Shown here in pieces: positions 59,901-62,536 of a stretch of 64,000 bases of DNA. Below the pieces are notes generated by a model. It ran no database searches. It was not told the DNA's origin and was given only the letters and a program-made list of their open reading frames with translations. Made by a program: the position numbers and the translations under genes. Numbering within the stretch: position 1 is the stretch's first letter; each line of letters begins with the position of its first letter. The DNA is from Lamellibrachia columna. Lineage: Eukaryota > Annelida > Polychaeta > Sabellida > Siboglinidae. The DNA lies in NCBI GenBank assembly GCA_963662155.1, contig OY759266.1:55299510-55363509 (forward strand), read 5' to 3'.

Positions 59901-62174
59901 GCCATGCAAAAAAAGTTTGTCCTGAGGTTAAAACCGGCAAGTCTACAGCGGCATCTACAGGTGGGTACACATTCTACTCACCAGGTGATGTTCACAGCAG
60001 TGTGGCATAATTAGATAATTATTTGGTAAGAAGTAACTTTGGTGGATTTAGTGTGCGTGCGTGCGTAATTTTGGTATACAACATAGGAACACTTTCTTCA
60101 ATACTTTTTATTCCATGTTCTTCACTTTAGTATTACAAGCAAATTAACTCTAACCTTACCTTACTTCTTATATGACTGAAAACAATAACCAGTGAATGGC
60201 ACAACTCTATGATGATCCATCTAGCCTGCCATCGACTGTCATAAGCCATAAAAAAGCCATTGTAATCAATAGCAATCTGAACTATGAGACCAATTATAAC
60301 GCACTTCAAACAGTTGAATTATTACTATGTGTAAAACACAGCAACTCATAAGGGCAGAATTTGTTGTCAGATTTTGATTGGATGCCAACATTTCAGAGAA
60401 GCCAGTTGCTGCAGAGCCGCCACGAACTAGAATCTGCACGAGACAAAGCGTGTCGATGAAGCGACAGTCACAGTCTGCACAGGATTCACACCTTGCAAAG
60501 AAAATGTGTCCTGCGATTATAACCTGCAAATCTACAGAGACAACTACAGGTGGATACTCATTCTGCTCACCAGATGGTGCTCTGATCAATGTGATGTTAA
60601 GAGACATGGATGAATGTTGTTAAACATATAATGTTTCATTGTGATCATAAAATTATGTTATATAGTATAAACTATATTCTAACATATTCTAAAAGTTGTT
60701 TTAATGAACCACATTTAAACAAATTTCTTTGAGTTATCTGTTCAGTTTGAACATTTTGGTGCAAATATTACGTTTGTATGCGGAGGTAATGTCATTTTAC
60801 GGGTGTTAATGATATGTTAATGATATGCCCATTGCATGATCCCCTGAATGTACGACCCTGACCAACTTTGTCCATAATGCATTGCAAATTGTTGACAGCT
60901 GTTTGTGAAGGTTGATATTCATAAACATATAACGAACAAATTATATTAACAAATTGTAGTTCGCATGTAGTTCACAACACATTTGGGCGACCAAGATGTT
61001 AGGATAGAGTTTATCAAATAGATATATTTTATTCTATGTGGTGTCAAGGAATCTCTTCTTATAAGTGAACACAAAATTTTCTTCTCTAGACAATAAGGGA
61101 ACTGTTTAACATTAGTGGCGTCAATTGGTGACTAATGTAGAACAACTGAAAAGAGGTGCCAACACCAGATGGTGACACTTTTCATGTTACAATAGTTATG
61201 GATCCTGCTGATTAAAAAGGGGGTGTACGCTAATTAGGGCATGTACGCTTAATAGGTCGAATACGGTAGTTTAGTCTATATAACATGATTTAATGATGAC
61301 AGCAACATACTCTGTACCTTTAAAAACTTTATGGTGACAACAACTGACTCTGTACCTTTAACAACTTTATGATGACAACAACAGACTCTGTACATTTAAC
61401 AACTTTATGGTGACAACAACAGACTCTACACCTTTAACAACTTTATGATGGCAACAACAGACTTTGTACCTTTAACAACTTTATGCTGACAACAACAGAC
61501 ACTGCACCTTTAACAACTTTATAATGACAATAACAGACTCTGTACCTTTAACAACTTTATGATGACGACAACAGGTTCTGCACCTTTAACAACTTTATGA
61601 TGACAACAACAGACTATGTACCTTTAACAATGTTATGGTGACAACAACAGACTCTGCACCTTTAAAAACTTTATGGTGACAACAACAGATTCTGCAACTT
61701 AACAACTTTATGATGACAACAACACACTCTGTACCTTTAACAATTTTATGGTGACAACAACAGACTCTGCACCTTTAACAACTTTATGATGACAACAACA
61801 GACTCTGTATCTTTAACAACTTTATGAATATAACAGCAGACTCTGTACCTTTAACAACTTTGGTGGGTGAATGTGTATGCATATGTGTGTCATTTTGATG
61901 AACAACATCAGTCATCCCCAGATTGGTAAAACAATTACTTCTGTTTAATTTGACAGCAGAGAAGAAGCAAAGTGCTGCTGAAAGCCAGTCACGGGGAAGT
62001 CGATCTACCAAGACACCAGATACACAGCTAACCGCAAAGAAAGAACAGACGCCTGAGGTTGCCATGGCTGAAAAACATCGGCAGATTCGTAGAATTGCTA
62101 GGTCACGCCTCCAGCCAGGTTCAGCCAGAGTTACCCACACTACTCCAAGTCTGGTGCGTGCAGAGACGTGTTAA
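14790..62174 (+). CDS. CENPF: CENP-F (mitosin)-like giant coiled-coil kinetochore protein, 23 coding exons
   Basis: Joined coding exons: 14790-14927, 16269-16481, 17193-17291, 17780-17939, 22324-22415, 26351-26545, 28641-28838, 29151-29429, 30909-31115, 33910-34122, 35506-35701, 35894-35954, 40597-40646, 44241-44452, 44762-45010, 45332-45610, 46407-55223, 56099-56251, 57280-57438, 58229-58370, 59808-59960, 60397-60549, 61957-62174. All borders are GT/AG, phases agree, and the sum predicts 4,211 aa. The N-terminus MSWASHEWKDGLPLKALSKI matches human MSWALEEWKEGLPTRALQKI. LMETCEQLEKKRHRLEHDLQ matches LMEICESLEKTKQKISHELQ, and WLNRYQSLLK matches YLDKYCSLLI near the C-terminus. In vertebrates CENP-F is a G2/M protein of the nuclear matrix, nuclear envelope and outer kinetochore with microtubule-binding regions at both ends. 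That role is inferred by homology. The rest is heptad coiled coil, with a basic Ser/Thr-rich tail. Phase-0 exons could still be missing, and the extreme C-terminus is uncertain. Cell-cycle control is suggested only by the candidate promoter at 4490-4830. Confidence 0.88.
15225..15660. repeat. Degenerate repeats in intron 1
   Basis: TTTTGTAGACAGAACAG-like and TAATAGAACAAGATTAAT-like phrases recur three times with diverged spacers. Intronic. No coding potential supported. Confidence 0.5.
15794..15950. repeat. 50-bp tandem repeat, 3 copies
   Basis: ATAG[TA]CATCAAT recurs at 15794, 15844 and 15894, with a terminal piece at 15944. Each unit contains GTCAGAAGAAAGAAGTCTA. Lies in intron 1, 320 bp before exon 2. 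Confidence 0.85.
16269..16481 (+). CDS. CENPF: CENP-F exon 2 (residues 47-117)
   Basis: Acceptor CCCCCCGCAG, donor CACAAG|GTGGAT, phase 0-0. Encodes heptad coiled coil. LMETCEQLEKKRHRLEHDLQ and MKEAQLLNME align with the human segment ending HELQVKESQVNFQEG. This is the best anchored exon after exon 1. Confidence 0.9.
17193..17291 (+). CDS. CENPF: CENP-F exon 3 (residues 118-150)
   Basis: Acceptor TGTGCGCTGCAG, strong donor AAA|GTAAGT, phase 0-0. 33 residues of charged coiled coil (VVLERQVEKLDGAVNMMETK), continuing the helix of exon 2. Confidence 0.85.
17780..17939 (+). CDS. CENPF: CENP-F exon 4 (residues 151-203)
   Basis: Acceptor TTTAATTCCAG, donor AACAATG|GTGAGT, entry phase 0, exit phase 1. 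The end reads LSMQDINDKYNN, which aligns with human YEDLKEKYNKE. The exit phase requires a phase-1 acceptor, and only the exon at 22324 satisfies it. Confidence 0.87.
18885..19160. repeat. Degenerate repeats of about 38-42 bp, about 7 copies
   Basis: CATAGCGCGGCTC and ACAACACGTGCGGTTCCTCG alternate with many substitutions. CpG-rich compared with the surroundings, which is unusual for an old repeat in this AT-rich intron. Confidence 0.75.
20818..20935. repeat. 60-bp direct duplication
   Basis: TTCCTGAACGG at 20821 and 20881 begin two nearly identical 60-bp copies (GTGAACCTTCTAGCCC within each). Part of the 2.6-kb insertion. Confidence 0.9.
21648..22038 (+). mobile_element. 5'-truncated non-LTR retrotransposon fragment with target duplication
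   Basis: The frame from 21574 to 21999 includes the C-terminal tail typical of non-LTR reverse transcriptases (MFRIVNSSVPAIPP, NNNSRCFVVPAAHTDQFRNS). GAACAT at 21642-21647 and 22039-22044 is the target duplication. Copies A and C have a single such site at the equivalent position. The 3' end is ATTAGAATTAGA, a short tandem tail. Confidence 0.8.
22324..22415 (+). CDS. CENPF: CENP-F exon 5 (residues 204-234), short Ser-rich exon
   Basis: Acceptor TTTGTTTCTCGAAACAG, donor GAGAAG|GTAAGC, 92 nt, entry phase 1, exit phase 0. It joins exon 4 to exon 6 without a frame break. Reads (G)DYSCTKESHPSHKSNSMSG then DSAELMQLREK, which leads into the coiled coil of exon 6. In human CENP-F a Ser-rich linker also precedes LLDQLKAQNQEL. 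Too short to show as a free open frame. Confidence 0.78.
23122..25375 (+). pseudogene. Decayed DUF7869-type transposon ORF in intron 5
   Basis: Consecutive pieces of one protein in several frames. A possible first segment starts MASSSTALNRDEEVAKCL at 23122 and soon hits stops. CKCKHNDGAPCSVLFCHDLL (about 23725) and LLKHYHLHGVTSRVR (about 24010) follow. From 24110 a 257-residue open stretch holds MSLPGHVPGYARDDLKLLP, IMKPRTDLCWFYQNN, FGIFGVMCKAIPCQVNFLID and LHADNCSGQNKNTFF. The tail GHTKFSPDWAFGLLKKKY follows in another frame at about 24885. HADNCSGQNKN is the hallmark I associate with DUF7869, probably an RNase H-like transposase domain (from memory). Multiple stops make it dead. Confidence 0.72.
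26351..26545 (+). CDS. CENPF: CENP-F exon 6 (residues 235-299)
   Basis: Acceptor TGTTTGTGACAG, donor CCCAAG|GTACGT, phase 0-0, 65 residues. VVALTNELREKDQQCQDAEA with exon 5 LMQLREK aligns with the human stretch LLDQLKAQNQELRNKINELE. Then coiled coil VDELSEKLRQLQTEHKQM. Confidence 0.87.
26628..27603 (+). mobile_element. hAT-like non-autonomous element
   Basis: The ends are inverted repeats: CAGAGTTCACACAGATCC at left and the complement of CAGGGTTCACACAGAAAG at right. Flanks GTTGGGAC and GTTGACTA could be a diverged 8-bp duplication. Inside, 27005-27110 reads YNVRHKWLLDDKYKNWVMKD, like the N-terminal zinc-finger region of hAT transposases, but the Cys ligands are lost. AAATGTTCTTGAATTT occurs near both ends. 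Lies in intron 6. Confidence 0.65.
27604..28640. other. Rest of intron 6, nothing recognised
   Basis: AT-rich, no supported exon, RNA or repeat. Confidence 0.4.
28641..28838 (+). CDS. CENPF: CENP-F exon 7 (residues 300-365), non-coiled linker
   Basis: Acceptor CCTTCCAACAG, weak donor AACAAG|GTTTAA, phase 0-0, 66 residues. Composition breaks with the rest: KLPLPPGRQLKSLL, HRTPDHHQSDRR, CCLLDHQ, then a Thr/Asn-rich end. Pro and His make a long helix unlikely. It may be a flexible linker between coiled-coil blocks. This is one of the less certain exons because its donor is poor and human has no clear counterpart. Confidence 0.6.
29151..29429 (+). CDS. CENPF: CENP-F exon 8 (residues 366-458)
   Basis: Acceptor ACTTTTACTTTTAG, donor GTCAAG|GTATTA, phase 0-0, 93 residues. 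Coiled coil (WAAERDQLLATIDELRSKLS, IRMESEITQLMQKVD) followed by a polar SSEEGHAQTGSRSRSE stretch. Confidence 0.84.
29643..30641. mobile_element. Inverted-repeat element in intron 8
   Basis: Left ACAGGCCTTGACATTAAGC and right ...TTAATGTCGAGGCCTGT are complementary. Next to each end lies GC-rich sequence with GGCCCG...GGGCC runs (CCCGTCGGGCC; CGCCGGGCC). AAC flanks both ends, so the target duplication may be 3 bp. A short internal tandem (CTGTGGCTGTA, about 30 bp, 2 copies) lies at 30470-30520. No transposase seen; class undetermined. Confidence 0.6.
30909..31115 (+). CDS. CENPF: CENP-F exon 9 (residues 459-527)
   Basis: Acceptor TTGCATCCAG, donor AAAGAT|GTAGGC, phase 0-0, 69 residues of coiled coil (STLEQQKELTSRLQHDYNQA, QLQIQLVDARRKLELEKQRA). 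Confidence 0.84.
31590..33815 (-). mobile_element. RTE-like non-LTR retrotransposon, antisense in intron 9, decayed
   Basis: On the minus strand, about 33450-33250 reads NIGCWNVRTLYSIGKPAQLA and VMDISECTWMGQGKVKL, an RTE-type APE endonuclease start. ILLVMGDLNAKVG follows at about 33000-32960, then GSHGVDKRHDNGERLIDFCG. A Lys/Arg-rich linker lies at 32503-32042, then MKNEKAGDKDKITAELLK (RT block) and LTSVPGKVFRRVLIDRIRD. The RT is cut short near 31590. Stops and frameshifts plus a 56-bp triplication in the RT region make it inactive. Confidence 0.8.
31677..31846. repeat. 56-bp tandem triplication inside the RTE copy
   Basis: TTCGTCTCTCAACTGGCTG at 31677, 31733 and 31789. The period is 56 bp, not a multiple of 3, so the expansion disrupts the RT frame. 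Confidence 0.93.
33910..34122 (+). CDS. CENPF: CENP-F exon 10 (residues 528-598)
   Basis: Acceptor GTGTTTGTGCAG, donor AAGCAG|GTGACC, phase 0-0, 71 residues. Basic coiled coil (GVLKEKIKRDFMERRKTLVA, DRLQIDLDQMTSRWKSLEKQ). Confidence 0.84.
34123..35505. other. Intron 10, nothing recognised
   Basis: A 143-residue plus-strand open frame at 34866-35297 is rich in Cys/Phe/Tyr and lacks domains; not called. No repeats or transposons recognised. Confidence 0.45.
35506..35701 (+). CDS. CENPF: CENP-F exon 11 (residues 599-663)
   Basis: Acceptor TGTCGTTTTTAAG, donor TACAACG|GTGAGT, entry phase 0, exit phase 1. Coiled coil (EMLTMFGEKLQQAEGVANDL) ending QDVTQKYN, a parallel to the QDINDKYN end of exon 4, with the same exit phase. 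Confidence 0.84.
35894..35954 (+). CDS. CENPF: CENP-F exon 12 (residues 664-683)
   Basis: 61 nt, acceptor GATTGTCTGCAG, strong donor ACAT|GTAAGT, entry phase 1, exit phase 2. Reads ALKMHYEAVCRKLGGGEDGH. The unusual 1-2 phase pair is matched by its neighbours on both sides, which supports it. Confidence 0.8.
35955..36884. other. Intron 12 before element C, nothing recognised
   Basis: AT-rich, with short TTCTTTAA-like direct repeats near 36400-36470. No exon or element supported. Confidence 0.4.
36885..39970. mobile_element. TTAA-type element, copy C, containing a Tigger-like insertion
   Basis: Flanked by TTAA at 36881-36884 and 39971-39974. The left end GGTAGTTGGGTCCGCTG and right end ...AGCCACCCCAACTACC match copies A and B, in the same orientation as B. 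Removing the nested 37428-39345 sequence leaves about 1,166 bp, nearly the 1,174 bp of copy A. Lies in intron 12. Confidence 0.82.
37428..39345 (-). mobile_element. Tigger/pogo-like DNA transposon nested in element C
   Basis: The terminal 17 bp AATTCTCTATTTGTAGC and its exact complement flank the element, with TA on each side (37426-37427, 39346-39347). This fits Tc1/mariner/pogo target use. Copy B gives the approximate empty site (GATAACAGAAATATCAATAG, about 21293). On the minus strand a transposase remnant reads INVAVIPCGLTPPVQPLDVS and NRPFKQQMRHLWEHWM, then a KAWGAIPSAMIKFSYKKCRI segment. An acidic tail, FFDSDDESDFEGF, ends in a stop at about 37755. The region that should hold the catalytic Asp residues is missing, so it is non-autonomous. 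Confidence 0.85.
40597..40646 (+). CDS. CENPF: CENP-F exon 13 (residues 684-700), 50-nt micro-exon
   Basis: Acceptor TTTGCTTCTGCCACAG, donor GCGAAG|GTCAGT, entry phase 2, exit phase 1. Reads (M)NLEQPRSHEPSMREGE, a polar non-helical linker. It is the only place found where the phase-2 exit of exon 12 and the phase-1 entry of exon 14 both fit. Confidence 0.72.
40647..41685. other. Intron 13, first part, nothing recognised
   Basis: AT-rich, with short AACTAACAATGTAGCATG-like near-repeats at 40740-40830. No gene supported. Confidence 0.4.
41686..42313. repeat. 39/40-bp minisatellite, about 16 copies
   Basis: The first three units are 39 bp (GTTGGTCCTTTGTTGTACTT). The remainder are mainly 40 bp (GTTTGGTCTTGTGTTGTACT). 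The 40-bp unit has no stop in any plus-strand frame, so three long overlapping open frames (196-230 aa) result. They are repeat artefacts. Site variants are ACATT/GCATT and TGTCACA/TGTTACA. Confidence 0.95.
43430..43790 (-). mobile_element. Short decayed RTE-like 3' fragment
   Basis: On the minus strand, pieces such as QDEVVFTYLGS, NGKARAAFVVLNKIMKY and KKGRPRNTWCREVEAEM are typical of the region after the RT core in RTE/CR1-type elements. Frames change between the pieces. Lies in intron 13. Confidence 0.55.
44241..44452 (+). CDS. CENPF: CENP-F exon 14 (residues 701-771)
   Basis: Acceptor TCACCAACTACAG, donor GATCAG|GTGAGA, entry phase 1, exit phase 0. A short basic linker (EVSGKKAGVSTWDEGREK) is followed by coiled coil QVEELSDKLAQAEMTVTQLR and QQIRELEDQ. 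Confidence 0.85.
44762..45010 (+). CDS. CENPF: CENP-F exon 15 (residues 772-854)
   Basis: Acceptor GGTGTTTACTTCAG, donor CTCAAA|GTAGGC, phase 0-0, 83 residues of coiled coil (MTDLQKAMDKHQTQIHDKEK, LRERLCLLEAQVVREKDGAA). Confidence 0.87.
45332..45610 (+). CDS. CENPF: CENP-F exon 16 (residues 855-947)
   Basis: Acceptor TGCTGTTCTGCAG, donor ATACAA|GTACGT, phase 0-0, 93 residues of coiled coil (LCKKLEKEKENLEKTSGLLG, VDAEIATLKQQLSESMIQ). Confidence 0.88.
46219..46377. repeat. 29-bp tandem repeat, 6 copies, just before the giant exon
   Basis: GTCAATTCAGG recurs at 46219 (variant), 46248, 46277, 46306, 46335 and 46364, exactly 29 bp apart. The unit continues TTTGTGTGGTTTCATAAA. The array ends 30 bp before the acceptor of exon 17, so it occupies the branch-point neighbourhood. 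Confidence 0.95.
46407..55223 (+). CDS. CENPF: CENP-F exon 17 (residues 948-3886), giant 8.8-kb coiled-coil exon
   Basis: Acceptor CGTGTTTGTTTTGTAG, donor CATAAG|GTGAGT, phase 0-0, 8,817 nt without a stop. Nearly all Glu/Gln/Lys/Leu heptads, with hardly any Pro, Trp or aromatic residues, so it predicts a long parallel coiled-coil rod. Internal tandem repeats: 109 aa from about 47310 to 48735, 21 aa x5 at 52824-53138, 17 aa x3.5 at 54984-55160. GC content is higher than in the introns and there is no transposon insertion. Human CENP-F also has a very long central rod, with two repeats of about 177 aa near its C-terminal third. Residue-level alignment of the rod to human is not possible by eye. 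Many antisense open frames here are shadows. Confidence 0.95.
47310..48735 (+). repeat. 109-aa (327-bp) tandem repeat within the coiled coil, about 4.5 copies
   Basis: LSQCKEHNEQL-type starts at 47427, 47754, 48081 and 48408, all exactly 327 bp apart. A weaker fifth start (QLEQAREREAVLL) lies at 48735, and a half unit precedes the first. Each unit contains EQLKSMLSTLEEEK, LQCESTGLIEDLQ and AMAKLDSNEES. The middle copies are nearly identical in DNA, so the expansion is fairly recent. 109 is not a multiple of 7, so the units must contain heptad skips. Confidence 0.95.
52824..53138 (+). repeat. 21-aa (63-bp) tandem repeat, 5 copies
   Basis: Units LKEKLICLEG..., LQNKNLCLDG..., LTENIHSLED..., LNEKMRSLEG... 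and LKETIIQLET... begin every 63 bp. 21 residues are exactly three heptads, so register is kept. The pattern is L-x6-L then a small acidic turn and an E[IV] end. Copies are diverged, so this expansion is older than the 109-aa one. Confidence 0.9.
54984..55160 (+). repeat. 17-aa (51-bp) tandem repeat, about 3.5 copies
   Basis: QEELEQLRSKVQLLEQV and variants start at 54984, 55035, 55086 and 55137, exactly 51 bp apart. Lies just before the end of exon 17. Confidence 0.92.
55872..56004. mobile_element. 133-bp TA-flanked MITE in intron 17
   Basis: Left CAGTAGAACCCTCT and right AGAGGGGGTTCTACTG are inverted repeats, flanked by TA on both sides (55870-55871, 56005-56006). The CAGTAGAACC start is shared with widespread Tc1/pogo-type MITEs (from memory). 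It sits 94 bp upstream of the exon 18 acceptor. Confidence 0.82.
56099..56251 (+). CDS. CENPF: CENP-F exon 18 (residues 3887-3937)
   Basis: Acceptor TCTTCCGTGTGCAG, phase 0-0. Coiled coil (CEACETEKTEVSRKLYEMK). Two in-frame donors are possible: GAGAGA|GTAAGA (GT at 56228), a better consensus, or AAACAG|GTAGAC (GT at 56252), used here because DDQEKQ extends the helix. The choice changes the protein by 8 residues. Confidence 0.8.
56252..57279. other. Intron 18 with a perfect hairpin, otherwise nothing recognised
   Basis: At 56891-56920, TTAGTTAATGCTTG and its exact complement are separated by AA, giving a 14-bp stem. No element borders seen around it. Confidence 0.5.
57280..57438 (+). CDS. CENPF: CENP-F exon 19 (residues 3938-3990)
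   Basis: Acceptor GTTGTCTGTGTACAG, donor AAGCAG|GTGTGA, phase 0-0. LESLKGDLRVLQRECDTLKD and VTQLTNQMNTARKQ resemble human QGKMKLLIKSCKQLEEEKEI, the helix before the C-terminal kinetochore-targeting part. A Gly/Ala/Thr/Asn linker follows (AAGGNATVATPTNN). An overlapping open frame in another phase (57321-57503) is a shadow. Confidence 0.82.
57439..58228. other. Intron 19, no supported feature
   Basis: Overlapping open frames at 57401-57800 include a Cys-rich stretch (CIVAQDRCHSKYS, CCACLRL) that resembles a degraded repeat-encoded peptide but cannot be named. Confidence 0.35.
58229..58370 (+). CDS. CENPF: CENP-F exon 20 (residues 3991-4037)
   Basis: Acceptor TTGTGTTTCGCAG, strong donor AACTTG|GTGAGT, entry phase 0, exit phase 1. 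SDMWLNRYQSLLKRYHLLEE aligns with human ADEYLDKYCSLLISHEKLEK, the most recognisable C-terminal anchor. In human this lies in the C-terminal coiled coil needed for kinetochore binding. The last part, with the donor, is duplicated 66 bp downstream. Confidence 0.92.
58350..58480. repeat. 66-bp tandem duplication covering the end of exon 20 and its donor
   Basis: TGCTCTCAAGGATAAACTTG at 58351 and 58417, both followed by GTGAGTT, with similarity continuing through ATGTATG. The second copy is intronic in the model. Confidence 0.93.
59010..59510. repeat. Dispersed-repeat remnant with 29-bp repeats and a GACA tract
   Basis: GAGTTACCCGGCATTGCACG (about 59010) and a GACAGACAGACAGACAGACA tract (59478-59500) bracket a region resembling interspersed repeats of other invertebrates (from memory). 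TTATGACTCCTTGCACC repeats four times at 29-bp spacing (about 59053-59160). No open frame of note. Lies in intron 20. Confidence 0.5.
59808..59960 (+). CDS. CENPF: CENP-F exon 21a (residues 4038-4088), first of a duplicated exon pair
   Basis: Acceptor GCCAATATTTCAG, donor CTACAG|GTGGGT, 153 nt, phase 1-1. Basic, Ser/Gln-rich, non-helical tail: PRRSRICTRQSVSTKRQSQS, AQDSRHAKKVCPEVKTGKS. Clusters of Lys/Arg suggest nuclear import or microtubule contact, as in the basic tail of human CENP-F (inference). Confidence 0.8.
60397..60549 (+). CDS. CENPF: CENP-F exon 21b (residues 4089-4139), second of a duplicated exon pair
   Basis: Acceptor GCCAACATTTCAG, donor CTACAG|GTGGAT, also 153 nt and phase 1-1. 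Reads PPRTRICTRQSVSMKRQSQS, AQDSHLAKKMCPAIITCKS. About 70% identical to 21a at protein level. Similarity continues about 25 nt into each flanking intron. Either copy or both can be included without changing frame. Confidence 0.78.
60550..61280. other. Intron after exon 21b, first part, nothing recognised
   Basis: AT-rich, no element or exon supported. Confidence 0.4.
61290..61862. repeat. 38-bp minisatellite, about 15 copies
   Basis: Units of AACAACTTTATGATGACAAC plus AACAGACTCTGTACCTTT recur across about 570 bp, with GGTGAC/GATGAC and GTACC/GCACC variants. Ends about 95 bp before the acceptor of the last coding exon. Confidence 0.93.
61957..62174 (+). CDS. CENPF: CENP-F exon 22 (residues 4140-4211), last coding exon as modelled
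   Basis: Acceptor CTGTTTAATTTGACAG, entry phase 1, stop TAA at 62172-62174. Basic, Ser/Thr/Pro-containing tail: EKKQSAAESQSRGSRSTKTP, QIRRIARSRLQPGSARVTHT, ending PSLVRAETC. Human CENP-F ends in a farnesylated CaaX box (CKVQ). Here the only Cys is the very last residue, so no CaaX is present in this reading. A donor-like CTG|GTGCGT at 62154 would instead skip the last six codons and the stop. No AATAAA or ATTAAA follows before 62530, so the transcript may continue beyond this exon. Confidence 0.7.
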
Positions 62175-62536
62175 CATCTCGAAAATTACACAATGAAAAC
62201 AAAAGAAGCATTTATCTGCAAAACATTATTTGCCAAAATCACATAAATTAAGTGGTTTTATGTTGCCATCAAGTTGACAGCGGTGGAGCTATTGCCACGT
62301 TATTGACTTATGAAGTAATGGTTTTCCTATCTGTCGTTTAGCAACATGCAACAGAAAACCTGACTTATCTTGAAACACACAAATTAGATATAACGTGTTT
62401 TGTAGATAAGCGCTTCATGTGTATGTTTTTTATTATTCACAAACTGTTTAGATACCATTTCAGTGGCAATGCTATGAATGTTCTATTTGTAGCTGCAGCT
62501 ACTTTTAAAGCCGTACCCGACTATGGAGGTTTCCCC
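62175..62536. other. Downstream of the modelled stop codon
   Basis: No canonical polyadenylation signal seen. 62478-62520 (TTCTATTTGTAGCTGCAG, TTTTAAAGCCGTACCCGAC) resembles one end of the Tigger-like element nested in copy C. Confidence 0.4.

Noticed and set aside
14790..62174. Alternative identity as myosin heavy chain, golgin, NuMA or centromere protein E
   Set aside because: No motor, GRIP or calponin domain is present, and the first 46 residues and the WLNRYQSLLK segment match CENP-F specifically.
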